This document shows positions 1 to 9,392 of a stretch of DNA of 64,000 nt, piece by piece. This DNA comes from Aurantiochytrium sp. KH105. Its lineage: Eukaryota; Sar; Bigyra; Thraustochytrida; Thraustochytriidae. Position 1 is the first letter of the stretch. Every line of letters starts with the position of its first letter. The position numbers and the translations under genes were made by a program. The stretch lies in assembly GCA_003116975.1 (NCBI GenBank), contig BGKB01000231.1, positions 1 to 64,000 on the forward strand. The letters are read 5' to 3'. Under the pieces are notes generated by a model, which saw nothing but the letters and a program-made list of their open reading frames with translations, was not told the DNA's origin and did not search any database.

Positions 1-198
1 CCCAGTGCGAGTGGGCCGCCCGGCCCTCTCGATCACGCGGACGGACGGGCGAGCGGGCGAGGCAGGCAGGCAGGGAGGCAGGGAGGGAGGGGGCGAGGGA
101 GAGCGCGGCAAAGGCAGGCGAGCAAAACGGCGCGAGCGAGCAGGCGGGCAGACCCCGAACGATGGGCGGCGCGGGCGGCGCGGGCGGCGCGGGCAGCG

Positions 199-3102
199 AT
201 GGCGAAGTCGAGAGACAAGGGCCCGAGGCGCGACGGCAAGGCCGCAAAGAAGGAGAAGAGGGGGAAGAGGGAGAAAAGGGAGAAGGAGAAGGCGAGGAAG
301 GAGAAGGCGAAGCGGGTCCACTGGACGGACGGGCTCGATACTGGCACCGAGGAACTCGATGCCGAGGAGCGCATGTACGACCCCGGAGATGAAGCAAGCG
401 ACTCCAGCTCCAACTCCAGCTCCAACTCCGACTCTGACTCTGACTCCGATGGCGACGATGAGGAGGAGGAGGTCAAGTGCGACGGCCCTGTGCTTGACGT
501 GGACCTGATCCCCTCTTCTCCGCTTGGTTTTCTGGCCTACGCGACCGAAGAGCTGCTGCAAAAGGTGAGGCAGACGGGCAACCTGGCGCACTGCGTAGCG
601 ATGTGTGAAAAGGTACAGGAGATAAAAACGCCTCTGCCCCAGGGCAAACTCCGCTCCGATGTTTTGGAGATCAACACTCGCCTCCTTGAAATCAGGCTCG
701 AATTGGCGACCGCGAGCTTTGAGGAGAAGCTCGACGAGAAGGATCGGGATCTGAAAAGTTCGAGAGCGGAGGTGGCCGTGATGAAGCCCGAGCTTTCGTC
801 GTTGTTGGCAGTGCCCTTCGCGAAAGACGTCTCGCGCATGGGCACGCAGTCGTTGTACAGTCGTATCGTGCAAGTCTCGACGATTACGAAGGACGAGATG
901 ACCAAGAAGTTTGTGCAGCCGGTGTCGGTCGTGCCGTGGGATACTTTCAACGATGACGTGCGGACCGGCGAGCTGTCGTCAAACTTCGATAAGGTCCGCA
1001 TTGAGCGCGGGTACTGGCCCGTCGTCAAGGACTTCGACTGTGGCGCCTCGGAGGCCACGGCACTGCATGACTTTTCGGATGGCGTTTTCCGGGGCATCAA
1101 GAGGACGTACGAGGAGGTTGGCGAGGGCATGGCGCCCGATCGCACGGGCCGGCTGACGGTCGACCCGACCATCCGCGTCGTGCTGGAGGAGAACACCTGG
1201 ATGGCCGGTCGCGTGGACGCGACGTGGACGCGCAGGATGCACAGGGCGGACATGAAGGGCCTCGCCCCTCTCTCGACGTTCCGTTTGATCGGTTCCGGCG
1301 AGCGCATGGTCTTCCTCGTGCACGAGCACAAGGCGCACTGGGCCTTTCCCTACGCCCCTCCTGATGACTACATTGAAAGGATCGACGGTCTTGCGGAGGC
1401 GAGGGACGAGCGGACCAAGGAGCGCGACCAGAGAAGGGCGTCGCTGGAATCGCAGGGCATCGACTGGAAGGAGGTGGAGCGGGCGGAGAAAGCGAGCGGG
1501 CAGCACAGGCGGCGCTTGCAAAAGGCGAGCCGGGCGAGGCGAAAGCGGAGGGGCGCCAAGTCTTCGCAGTCTCAGCGGTCAACGCAGCGGTCAACGCAGG
1601 AAGTCGACGATGATGACGACGAGAACGAGGAGGGTGATCTGAGCAGGACCCGTTTCACCCAGCAGCTGGACCTTGTTGCCCTCTGGCAGACATTCGAGGA
1701 TAAGGACCGCCACCCGCACCTCAACCGGTTCGTGGGGCCGATCATCCAGGTGTACACGTACATGATCCACTCTGCACTCAAGTACGCGGTGCTGAGCACG
1801 ACGGCGAACACATGGTTTCTGCGCCGGGACCAGGACGGCGGGCTCGCCATCGCGGGTCCCTTCGGCGTGGAGAGCGATGGGAAATACTCCACGCGGAACG
1901 CGTACTTCGCGATGGTCGGGTTTGCGCTGGGCGACGAGGATTCGGTGGGCTACGGCATCTCGAAGGACGGTCTTCTCCACGCGAGTATGAAGGCCAGCGG
2001 CAACCCGAGCGTGAAGAGGTTTGCCGACGGGCTCGCCGGCGTGAGTCGTAACTTGGCGGGCACGCTTTCGGACAGCGAGAGTCTGCAGAAGGAGTTTGCG
2101 TTGCTCTGCAAGCGCTTCGACGACAGCTCGGGCGCGGGCGGTGCTGGCGCGCACGCGACGGCGGCGCTGATGGCTGCTCTGGCTCGGTTGCGCGCGCGGC
2201 TCCCGCTCGCGGAGGGCGACTTCGAGCTCCCGATGTCGGCCGGGTCCTGCGAGACCCTGGTTTTCTCGAACCGGACGATCGTGGACCGTTGCAACACGGT
2301 CGGCATCCCGATGATCTGCAAGCGCTGGGTGCACAGCTTGTCTCCTCGCCGCCCGGACGAGAACGAGGCCGCGGAGGCTGCCTTCGAGCGGGAGTGGAGC
2401 ATGTACGAGGGTCCCCTGAGCCCGCTGCAGGGCCTCTCGGTCCCGCTCTTGATCTACGCGGGTTCCTGGGCCTTCCAGCCGTACGTCTTGGCTGTTTCGG
2501 ACGAGGGCGACTCTCTGGAGGCCCTCCTGGAAGCGCGCATGGCGGAGGTGGCGGCGGCGGCGAAATCTTCTTCTTCTTCTTCTTCTTCTTCTTCTTCTTC
2601 GTCTGCTTCTGCAGCTTCGTCTGCTTCTTCGATGGCGACCTTGCAGCCTATCCTGGACGCGCATTTCCTCGCTGCGCTGGATGCCTTACAGGCCCTGCAC
2701 GGCTGCGGCGTGCTGCATGGCGACGTCGCTGCGCGGAACATTGTCGTGCACCCTTCTCGCGGCGTGAAGTTCATTGACTTCGAGATGTCGGAGGAGCGCG
2801 ATGACCCGGACGCGTTTGAGAACGAGGTGGCGGCGCTCTTCGCGCTTTTCAACCAGACGCCGGAGAGCGCGGCGGCCTTGGAGGCGTCTGCAGCCGGCGC
2901 TCCTGGTCTGCTGAAGAAGAGGTCCTGGCGCTCGTTGCTGCCCTCTCTCTCGCGCCGGCGCAAGTCCGCCGCTCACGGGGACGAGAGCAGCAGCGGCGCT
3001 CTCGAGACTTCGGGCAGCGAGGGCGGCAGCAAGCAGAGCAGGAGCAGCTGGAGGAAGAAGAGGACGAACATGCCTGGCTCTGACTCTCCTCATTCCGTGT
3101 GA
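199..3102 (+). CDS. Unknown protein with C-terminal kinase-like domain
   Basis: Single uninterrupted frame of 967 residues from the ATG at 199 to the TGA at 3100. The N-terminus is Lys/Glu-rich (about residues 8-35), followed by a Ser/Asp/Glu tract (about 65-95). A long middle region (about 100-480) is not recognised, and a Lys/Arg-rich stretch lies near 430-480. Toward the C-terminus there is a kinase-like core: a VGIPMICKRW segment resembling the Lys-bearing strand, HGD at 840-842 with Asn 847 (HGDxxxxN, the catalytic-loop pattern), and IDFE at 859-862 in place of the usual DFG. A poly-Ser run (about 790-806), coded by a TTC/TCT repeat, interrupts the domain. The HGD and DFE variants are seen in divergent kinase-like families, so it may be an atypical kinase or a pseudokinase. 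The substrate is unknown. The Ser-rich tail looks disordered. Confidence 0.75.
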   Translation: MAKSRDKGPRRDGKAAKKEKRGKREKREKEKARKEKAKRVHWTDGLDTGTEELDAEERMYDPGDEASDSSSNSSSNSDSDSDSDGDDEEEEVKCDGPVLDVDLIPSSPLGFLAYATEELLQKVRQTGNLAHCVAMCEKVQEIKTPLPQGKLRSDVLEINTRLLEIRLELATASFEEKLDEKDRDLKSSRAEVAVMKPELSSLLAVPFAKDVSRMGTQSLYSRIVQVSTITKDEMTKKFVQPVSVVPWDTFNDDVRTGELSSNFDKVRIERGYWPVVKDFDCGASEATALHDFSDGVFRGIKRTYEEVGEGMAPDRTGRLTVDPTIRVVLEENTWMAGRVDATWTRRMHRADMKGLAPLSTFRLIGSGERMVFLVHEHKAHWAFPYAPPDDYIERIDGLAEARDERTKERDQRRASLESQGIDWKEVERAEKASGQHRRRLQKASRARRKRRGAKSSQSQRSTQRSTQEVDDDDDENEEGDLSRTRFTQQLDLVALWQTFEDKDRHPHLNRFVGPIIQVYTYMIHSALKYAVLSTTANTWFLRRDQDGGLAIAGPFGVESDGKYSTRNAYFAMVGFALGDEDSVGYGISKDGLLHASMKASGNPSVKRFADGLAGVSRNLAGTLSDSESLQKEFALLCKRFDDSSGAGGAGAHATAALMAALARLRARLPLAEGDFELPMSAGSCETLVFSNRTIVDRCNTVGIPMICKRWVHSLSPRRPDENEAAEAAFEREWSMYEGPLSPLQGLSVPLLIYAGSWAFQPYVLAVSDEGDSLEALLEARMAEVAAAAKSSSSSSSSSSSSSASAASSASSMATLQPILDAHFLAALDALQALHGCGVLHGDVAARNIVVHPSRGVKFIDFEMSEERDDPDAFENEVAALFALFNQTPESAAALEASAAGAPGLLKKRSWRSLLPSLSRRRKSAAHGDESSSGALETSGSEGGSKQSRSSWRKKRTNMPGSDSPHSV

Positions 3103-3214
3103 CGAAGCGCGATGCTTCAATCAATCAGAATCAGTCCAGCCAGCAAGCTTGTTCTGTTTTCCTTCTTTCACATCAATAAGATTGTTTTTGTTTTTTTGGT
3201 AATGTTTCTTGGTC

Positions 3215-4245
3215 CTACTTGGGCGCGACGCCTGCGTTTTGCATGGTTTCGAACCGCTTGGCGTGCCTGGTGCGGATGTCCTCGCGCTCTGCCGCGACGT
3301 CGATGGCGGGCGAGTTGGATGCAAAGCGCGGGTCTTCGTTGATGGCGGTTTGCCTGAGCTTGCTGGCGCGTTTGGCCTCGTTTTCGAAGAGGTCCATGAT
3401 CTCCGCGAGCTTGTGCGGGTCGGCGTGGATGCCTCCAAGGTTGGTGTTGACTTCGAAGGCGTCTGCCGCCTTTGCGCCTCTGCGCCCGGGGGTGCGCCTG
3501 TGGGCTCTGCTTCGGACTTGAAGACGTTCCCGAGCGCCCGCATGTACTTGTCCTGGTCGAAGGCCTTGTCCACGCCTCCGCGCAGGGCCTGCATGAGGTC
3601 TGCGTGGGAGAGGTCTTGCAGGTTGGGCGTGACGTTGGCGCCGACGTGGGGGTAGGTGTAGTCTGGGTTGGGGTAGCCGATGAAGGCGTTGCTGCCTCTC
3701 GCGGCGTGGTTGGGTTTGACGCTCCATGCGAGCTCTCCGGGCCTGCCCGTGCCCACTGTCGTCCTGTCGTCCCAGGCGAGGGGGCGGATCTGCAATGTGG
3801 CCCAGTCGTTGAGCGGCTCGGGCCGGCTCATGTCTTCTTCGGACTGCGCGCTCTTGCGGCCGGGCACGCGCGTGGAGACTTCTCTGCGCTCGTTTTCGTC
3901 GTCAACGCGCGTCTGCTGCGCGCGGTGGAAGATGGGCCTGGAGTGCTGCGAGGGCAGCGGCGTGCGCACCATGACCTCCTTCTCGCCGGCCTGGTCCATG
4001 AAGATCTGGCCGAAGTCCGTCTTGGAGGCGGGGATGGTGCCCATCTGCCAGGTTGACGACGCCTCTGCCTCCGCCGGCGCCGCCGCTGCCTGCGGCGGAG
4101 GACGTGTGGCCACCGGTTGCTGTTTTTGCTGCTGCTGCTGCTGCTGCTGCGCGCCTGCGGCGCCGCCGCAGAGGCGCTTCTGCTGCATGCTGCGGCGCTG
4201 GCTCGCCCGGTGCGCCTCCGCTGTTCCCGCCGCGAGCTGGGACAT
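3215..4245 (-). CDS. Unknown conserved-looking protein, frame broken once near 3480-3517
   Basis: ATG at 4245 opens a frame that reads sensibly for about 245 residues: a poly-Gln run near residue 35, then a YPNPDYTYPHVGANVTPN segment. Near 3490 the same frame turns into Ser/Thr/Pro/Arg-rich low-complexity sequence typical of an out-of-frame reading. The other minus frame begins a coherent sequence at that point (AKAADAFEVNTNLGG, then DLFENEAKRASKLRQTAIN) and ends at the TAG at 3215-3217. So the real product probably crosses frames. There are two explanations. One is a single missing base in or near the C/G run at 3485-3492. The other is a 38-nt micro-intron at 3480-3517 (GT...AG), which also restores the frame but has a weak donor. 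The family is not recognised. The gene converges tail to tail with the kinase-like gene upstream. Confidence 0.6.
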
Positions 4246-4280
4246 GGCGACGGGGCGCGATCTGGGCGTGTGTGCGCTGA

Positions 4281-4300
4281 CAGTGTGTGTGTGTGTGTGT

Positions 4301-4336
<36 letters not shown>
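4281..4336. repeat. (GT)n(GA)n compound microsatellite
   Basis: About 9 GT units are followed directly by about 16 GA units, 36 bp upstream of the minus-strand start codon at 4245. Purine/pyrimidine-strand-biased repeats this close to a start often lie in the 5' UTR or core promoter. Confidence 0.95.
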
Positions 4337-4338
<2 letters not shown>

Positions 4339-5065
4339 GCGCTGCTTTGGTTGTTTTCACGAGTGGGAGCGTCATCGGGTACGTGACAAGTCTCCCGGAC
4401 CCTCAGTTGGCTCGCTGCCCAAGCTGCAGACAGGGCCAAGGGAGGGTCACACCGGCCCCCTTTCTCAAACGACTGTCAAAACTCATGCGCGCAACGGAGG
4501 AGGACGACGACGCCAATAGTGGAATTGAAAATGAGGTCATTGGCCGAGTCTGAGCCCGCGAAGGGACTACCGTACACTGCTTTGAAGATTGGTCAATGCG
4601 ATTGGTGCTTGAAGGAGAGAAGCGGAGAAGCGCTTCTGTGTAGTGAAAGGTCGCTCGGGTTTATGTCAGCCACTTTTCTGTAATTCTCGCGTGTGAGTGA
4701 AAATCTCGAATCTTTTAGTCTTCGAATCCTGTTTTTTTCGCAGAGACCAAAGGTCGAATGACGTACTTTTGGAGCCTACATGTTTCACGTCATTATCTGC
4801 GTGGACAGAGTTGTGATTTACTTTTGAGCGAAAGACCAAGACATCCTTCTCGGAAATTTTACCCTGCTGGTGGACGAAGAGTTTCATGTTATTGGTTGCT
4901 TTTCGAAAAGTCCCTCGTCGATTACTTGGTACTATTCTTCTTCTGGTTGGCCATTCGCTGACGTCCGGCAGGATGCACTTCGTTCACGCGCGAGGAAATC
5001 GCTAACATGTTTTTCACGCTTGGCAAGGCACGCACGATCGGATGATGACCAGGAGCGACCAATCA

Positions 5066-5436
5066 TCTCTTGTTCTTGACACAACCCAACTCGCCGCGCG
5101 TATCAATATCAATCAAAGGATGATCGCATGGCCGTCGAAGGTCATCCACCTCCTTTCACGCTGGCATCCCGACGAGGCTTTCGGGCTTTACAGTTGCACC
5201 TCAAATGGGTCGTGGCCGGCCTTGCGCGCGAGAAAGTAAGTCAGCCAGCAAGCAGGTAAATCTCTTGTTCTCGACACAGTCCAACTCGCCGCGCGTATCA
5301 ATATCAATCAAAGGATGATCGCATGGTCGTCGAAGGCCATCCACCTCCTTTCACGCTGGCATCCCGCGACGAGCTTTCGGGCTTTACAGTTGCATCTCAA
5401 ATGGGTCGCGGCCGGGCTTGCGCGATAAAGCAAGCA
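5066..5436. repeat. Tandem direct duplication, two ~180 bp copies
   Basis: Copy A runs from about 5066 to 5242 and copy B from about 5261 to 5436, a period of 195 bp. They share long identical blocks, such as CGCCGCGCGTATCAATATC and CACCTCCTTTCACGCTGGC. Only scattered substitutions and small indels separate them, so the duplication looks fairly recent. It ends about 70 bp before the THOC5 start and is followed by an (AAGC)n run at 5429-5456, so it probably duplicates part of the THOC5 promoter. Confidence 0.95.
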
Positions 5437-5502
5437 AGCAAGCAAGCAAGCAAGCAATCCTAGATCGAGGTCCGGTGCGCGGCGCGAGCAAGGGCAGGCA
5501 GC

Positions 5503-7743
5503 ATGGCGGGCCCGGGCGCGAGCAGCGGAGAGGCGGGCGCGCGCGAGACCCTCGTGAGCGCCACGGGCCGGCTCGGCGCGCTCGGAGAGCGGCTGCGGCA
5601 TCTCGCGCGAGAGGCGGCCGCCGCCAAGAAACACCCGCCGGCAGGCGACGACGAGCAAGGCCCAGCGACCGGGGCGGCGCAGAAGAAAGCGTACGCCGAG
5701 GGATGCGTGGCCATCATGGAGCTGAAGAGGCGGAGCCGAGAGGCTTTTTGCGCAGCAGCCGGACTGCTCGAGCAGCTCGACACGGCCAAGAAGAGCGCCG
5801 AGGATCGTCAGCTTTCGCTGCAGAACCTCTTGTACGAGAAGGCATACCTGCGCAGAGAAATCGAGAGATGTCGCAAGTTCGAGCTCACAGAAAATGCCAA
5901 GATTGACCTGGTCTCGCGCGCAGACTTTGAAGCCTCCGCCTCGGAGTCGTTGCTCAAAGACATTCGGTCGTTGCCCGAGGGCAGCCAGGAGCAGGCGCAC
6001 AAAGTGAGTCTCTGCCGCCTTTCGCACGAGCTCCAGCTGCGCCGTGACCTTCAAAACAGACTACGCACGCTTCGTGAAAGTGTGCAATCGGTCAAGGAAA
6101 CCACTTCGGACCGTCTGGCCTTTCTTGATGAGTTGCCTCGTAAAATGCAAGATATCGTCAAGGCCACCAAGCCGGTGCAGGAGCACTTTGGAGATCGAGT
6201 CATTGACAGACTGGCGCGCCACGAACTCTGCAGAGAGCTTCCCGAACCTCTGTACATGATTTACTGCCAGCTCGAAGCGTATGGGGATAGTTTTGGTGGT
6301 GTGGGCGTAAGCGTAGCAAAGGATCAGGCCGCTGTCGCGCGTCTTGCCGCCGCGCACATCTCGGACTCGCAACACGGAAAAGCCGAAAAGGGCAGTCAAG
6401 ATGAAAAAGATGATGACGACGAGGAGGACGACGACGACGATGACGAGGAGGAGGAGGAGGTAACGGCGGAGAAGACGAAGGGCAACTTCAAGAAGAAGAA
6501 GAAGAAGGGATCTAGAGGCAGTGCCAACGCCACCAGTGGCGGAGCGGCGACCGGCGATAAGGAAGTTGGCGATCCCATGGTTGTCGACGACGTGGCAGAT
6601 TCGGGGCCTGCTGCGAAGAAGCGCCGCCTCTCAGGGAAAGCGGACGATGCTACTGACGGTGTGAAAAAGCTGCAACCGGTGGACGGTCGACCTCTTGTCG
6701 ACTCCGGCTACTCTGTATTGGCCAAACTTGAATCGCCTAATCGGCAGATCGATGTCTCGCTCGTCTTCAAGTTCTATCCCGCTCTCAAGGTCGTCACGGT
6801 CGAGGCCGAGAACCGCCCAGGATTGTTGGCCAATATTTACCCCAACGATACCGGGCAGTTCCTGCCACGCGCAAGCTTGGATACGACTGCCGCGCAGGGA
6901 GCACGGAAAGAGTTTCCTGAAGATTTGCCAGATCGTCCGTACAAGTGGCTTCAATGGCTCGCGGGAAGCTACAATCTTCCTCCCGAGGGTCCCGGCGCAG
7001 AGGCGCAGCCCTCAATGGGCAGCATTGTGCAGAGCATCTTGGAGCGTGTGGGCGCACAAGAAGCGCTTTCTGAGCAGCTGCACGCGCTGGAAAAATGCCC
7101 GCATCCGGTCCCTGTGCACCCCTCTGCGGAAGGTCTTTTCCCAAGCAAGGCGACAACACGTCTCGTCAAGTGGGAAGAGATGACGGAAGCGGAAGCGGAT
7201 GACCGGATCACTTCGACGCAGGTCGCACGGGCAAGCGGGGCACCCATCTTCCATCGTCGTCGCGAGGCAGCGACATCCTCGGCCTGGACCAAGTTTGGGC
7301 GTCGCTGTTTTCATGGCGTCATGGAGACCACGGACAAGAACAGGGTGGAAGCCGTAGTTCAGGTTTTTGTGGATTACCCGCAGCGCGCTCCGCACTTTAC
7401 GCTGCTACCAACGAGCAATTCGACGCTGCGCATCATTCAGACTGAGGTGAACGACCATGCCGATGAATTGCGTGCTGCAGACCAGCTGCGGCTCCTTTCG
7501 CATCAGTTGCGTCGCTTGCAAATGTGTCTCGACGTCATGACTTCGTCAAGTCGGGCCGTGGGGCAATTCGCAGGTGTTATGGACGGCATGGATGAGATTA
7601 CAGGGGACGAGCCTAGCGCCTCGTCGAGTGGGCGCGGCTCCTCGTCCGCGACGGCGTCCAAGATGGATCGCAAGCTTCGCGGGCGCGACCGCCGCCTGGC
7701 ATTCGTCTACGACCCTCCATCCCGATCATTCACGCATCGCTAG
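5503..7743 (+). CDS. THOC5: THO complex subunit 5 (THOC5/Fmip family)
   Basis: 746-residue intronless frame. THOC5 is part of the nuclear THO/TREX complex, which couples transcription to mRNA packaging and export. The family signature is in the first third: a helical region with LQNLLYEKAYLRREIERCRK (about residues 107-126), followed by a SRADF segment. This matches the THOC5 N-terminal region. The middle holds a long Asp/Glu tract (about 305-325), a Lys run, and a basic KKRRLSG stretch that could be a nuclear localisation signal. The C-terminal half resumes the family's globular region, with a PQRAPHFTL segment. The length is near that of animal THOC5 (about 680) plus the acidic insert. The ATG at 5503 is the first in frame and starts an Ala-rich leader. 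Assignment is by motif recognition, not alignment. Confidence 0.85.
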   Translation: MAGPGASSGEAGARETLVSATGRLGALGERLRHLAREAAAAKKHPPAGDDEQGPATGAAQKKAYAEGCVAIMELKRRSREAFCAAAGLLEQLDTAKKSAEDRQLSLQNLLYEKAYLRREIERCRKFELTENAKIDLVSRADFEASASESLLKDIRSLPEGSQEQAHKVSLCRLSHELQLRRDLQNRLRTLRESVQSVKETTSDRLAFLDELPRKMQDIVKATKPVQEHFGDRVIDRLARHELCRELPEPLYMIYCQLEAYGDSFGGVGVSVAKDQAAVARLAAAHISDSQHGKAEKGSQDEKDDDDEEDDDDDDEEEEEVTAEKTKGNFKKKKKKGSRGSANATSGGAATGDKEVGDPMVVDDVADSGPAAKKRRLSGKADDATDGVKKLQPVDGRPLVDSGYSVLAKLESPNRQIDVSLVFKFYPALKVVTVEAENRPGLLANIYPNDTGQFLPRASLDTTAAQGARKEFPEDLPDRPYKWLQWLAGSYNLPPEGPGAEAQPSMGSIVQSILERVGAQEALSEQLHALEKCPHPVPVHPSAEGLFPSKATTRLVKWEEMTEAEADDRITSTQVARASGAPIFHRRREAATSSAWTKFGRRCFHGVMETTDKNRVEAVVQVFVDYPQRAPHFTLLPTSNSTLRIIQTEVNDHADELRAADQLRLLSHQLRRLQMCLDVMTSSSRAVGQFAGVMDGMDEITGDEPSASSSGRGSSSATASKMDRKLRGRDRRLAFVYDPPSRSFTHR

Positions 7744-9392
7744 AAGAAATGAACCATGTTTCCCCCCCTTTGCTTTGAATTTTTTTTGTGTGTGGCTGCG
7801 CCTGATTCCAAGACACCTCGTTTGTCTTCCAGCCCCTCTGCCTCGATCTCTGCTGGCTGCCCTCAACGATCGTATTTGGTGTTGAAGACGACACACTTGT
7901 TTACTACCATCTGTCTTGGTTTGCCTGGGTGGCTGGCTCGCCATGAAGAGCCAGCCCATTCTCACAAATACATCACAGAATGCGCCCGTCGGATCTATTA
8001 TGCCTTGCGCTCTGGTCCTCGTGCAATTGGAATGAAATTAATTTGAGTTCCCTCAACTACGCGTCCGTCACTCTCTCTCGGCTACACCCTGCGTTGTGTG
8101 TAACTTTGATGACATTTCGGGTTCGCTGGAAGAAGCCCCACCAACGCGTGCAACAAGCCGCAGCAGCCAGCTCCGGCACCGACCTTGCTGGCGGCGCATA
8201 GCAAAGAGGACGGCCGTGCCGCGGCGGTATAACTTTGCTGCCCAAAAGGCGATCGACCGACACCGTATACCGGCGTCCGACGAGCCTTTCCAACGCGATT
8301 ACGACTCTCAACGCAGGCGCGGGGCAGATCAGGCCAACCCATGGGGAATGCAGGACGGTAGGCCGGGCGCTCGTGTTGAGCTTAACGAGGCTTGCGCACC
8401 ACTACTTCCCTGAAGAGATGACTTGAACAACGCACGCATGCACAGACGCATACACACACGGTTTATAGCCAGTTGGCGCCCAGCTAGCCAAGGGCCGTTC
8501 TCCTCGCGGCCGGACCCGTGGCGACCGCCGAAAAGAGATAAAGAGCCGGGACTGACAGTGAGCGGCATTTGCGAGGTGATGCCTGCACCGTAAGCGATGA
8601 GACCCCCATGCTGCATGCCGGAACATAAATTCGTGCAATGGCACGTAGAGTCTGGCTTTTTTGGAACAAACGCCGCAGCTCGTTTGTCTAGGGCCAAAAA
8701 GGAGCATGGATGAGTCCCGCGTTGAAGCAGCCATCTTCAAGTCATTTGGGCTCCAAAAACTTGTGGTTGTAAGCCTGTCGGGATCGTATACGCGGTAATC
8801 CTAACCGATGAGGAAATCAGTGATCGTAAGACCGGCTGTTGTCAGATTCGAGCCATCAAGAATATGGTATAGTCAACGCGGATGACCGACGGTTCACTCG
8901 ACTGTCTGAATAGTTCGCAAAAGGACTTGACTACAACAACGCGATGACCGATGATTCACTCGGCTGACTGGAATATTATAACATTATCGCGATGACCGAT
9001 GTTCTCTCAACTAAGCGGACAGTACGGTGCTGGCTTGCTTTCTAAAAATTGTAAAGGGAAAGACAAGAAAATCTGGCATTAGCGTCCAAAACGACGCAGA
9101 AAGACTTGCTGTTTCGATCGGCCAGATATCGGAGAGCAGCACCAGCAGCAGCACCAGCAGAACGAAATCGAAGCAAAGCAGATCGCAATCGAAGCCAACC
9201 AAAGAACCAAAGCCTCAACACCTGAGCCGCAGCTACGCGTAATTGAGCGCCGTTGGCGAGGCAGACGCCGGCAAGCAAGAGCAACAAGTTTCGGAATTCA
9301 AGACATACGCACGCACGCACAGACAGACAAACAGACGAAAAGCCAAAGAGAAGGGAGAACTTTCAGGCCTCGAGAGCCAGTAGAGACGGAGA
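7744..9392. other. Intergenic region without a supported gene
   Basis: Between THOC5 and the secreted lectin-like gene, both on the plus strand. Several 60-120 codon frames exist on both strands, but none has coherent composition. The base composition is more balanced than in the genes. The last 500 bp hold three related direct repeats, listed separately. Confidence 0.55.
8876..9020. repeat. Three imperfect direct repeats upstream of the secreted lectin-like gene
   Basis: Three copies of a ~35 bp unit with core CGCGATGACCGATG followed by a TTCACTCGRCTG-like tail. They start near 8877, 8940 and 8989. The second and third have an identical core; the first has small changes. They lie about 370-520 bp upstream of the start at 9393, where a regulator could bind, though they could also be decayed tandem copies. 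Confidence 0.75.

Larger units (their letters stand above)
4246..5502. other. Divergent intergenic region with no supported gene
   Basis: This lies between the minus-strand gene starting at 4245 and THOC5 starting at 5503, so it should carry both promoters. It holds a (GT)n(GA)n microsatellite just upstream of the minus gene and a duplicated block next to THOC5. The stretch 4500-5050 is less GC-rich than the genes. No reading frame in it looks coding. Confidence 0.6.

Noticed and set aside
8876-9020. Direct repeats considered as a CRISPR array
   Set aside because: Only three imperfect copies with uneven spacing in a eukaryotic promoter region, and no cas genes.
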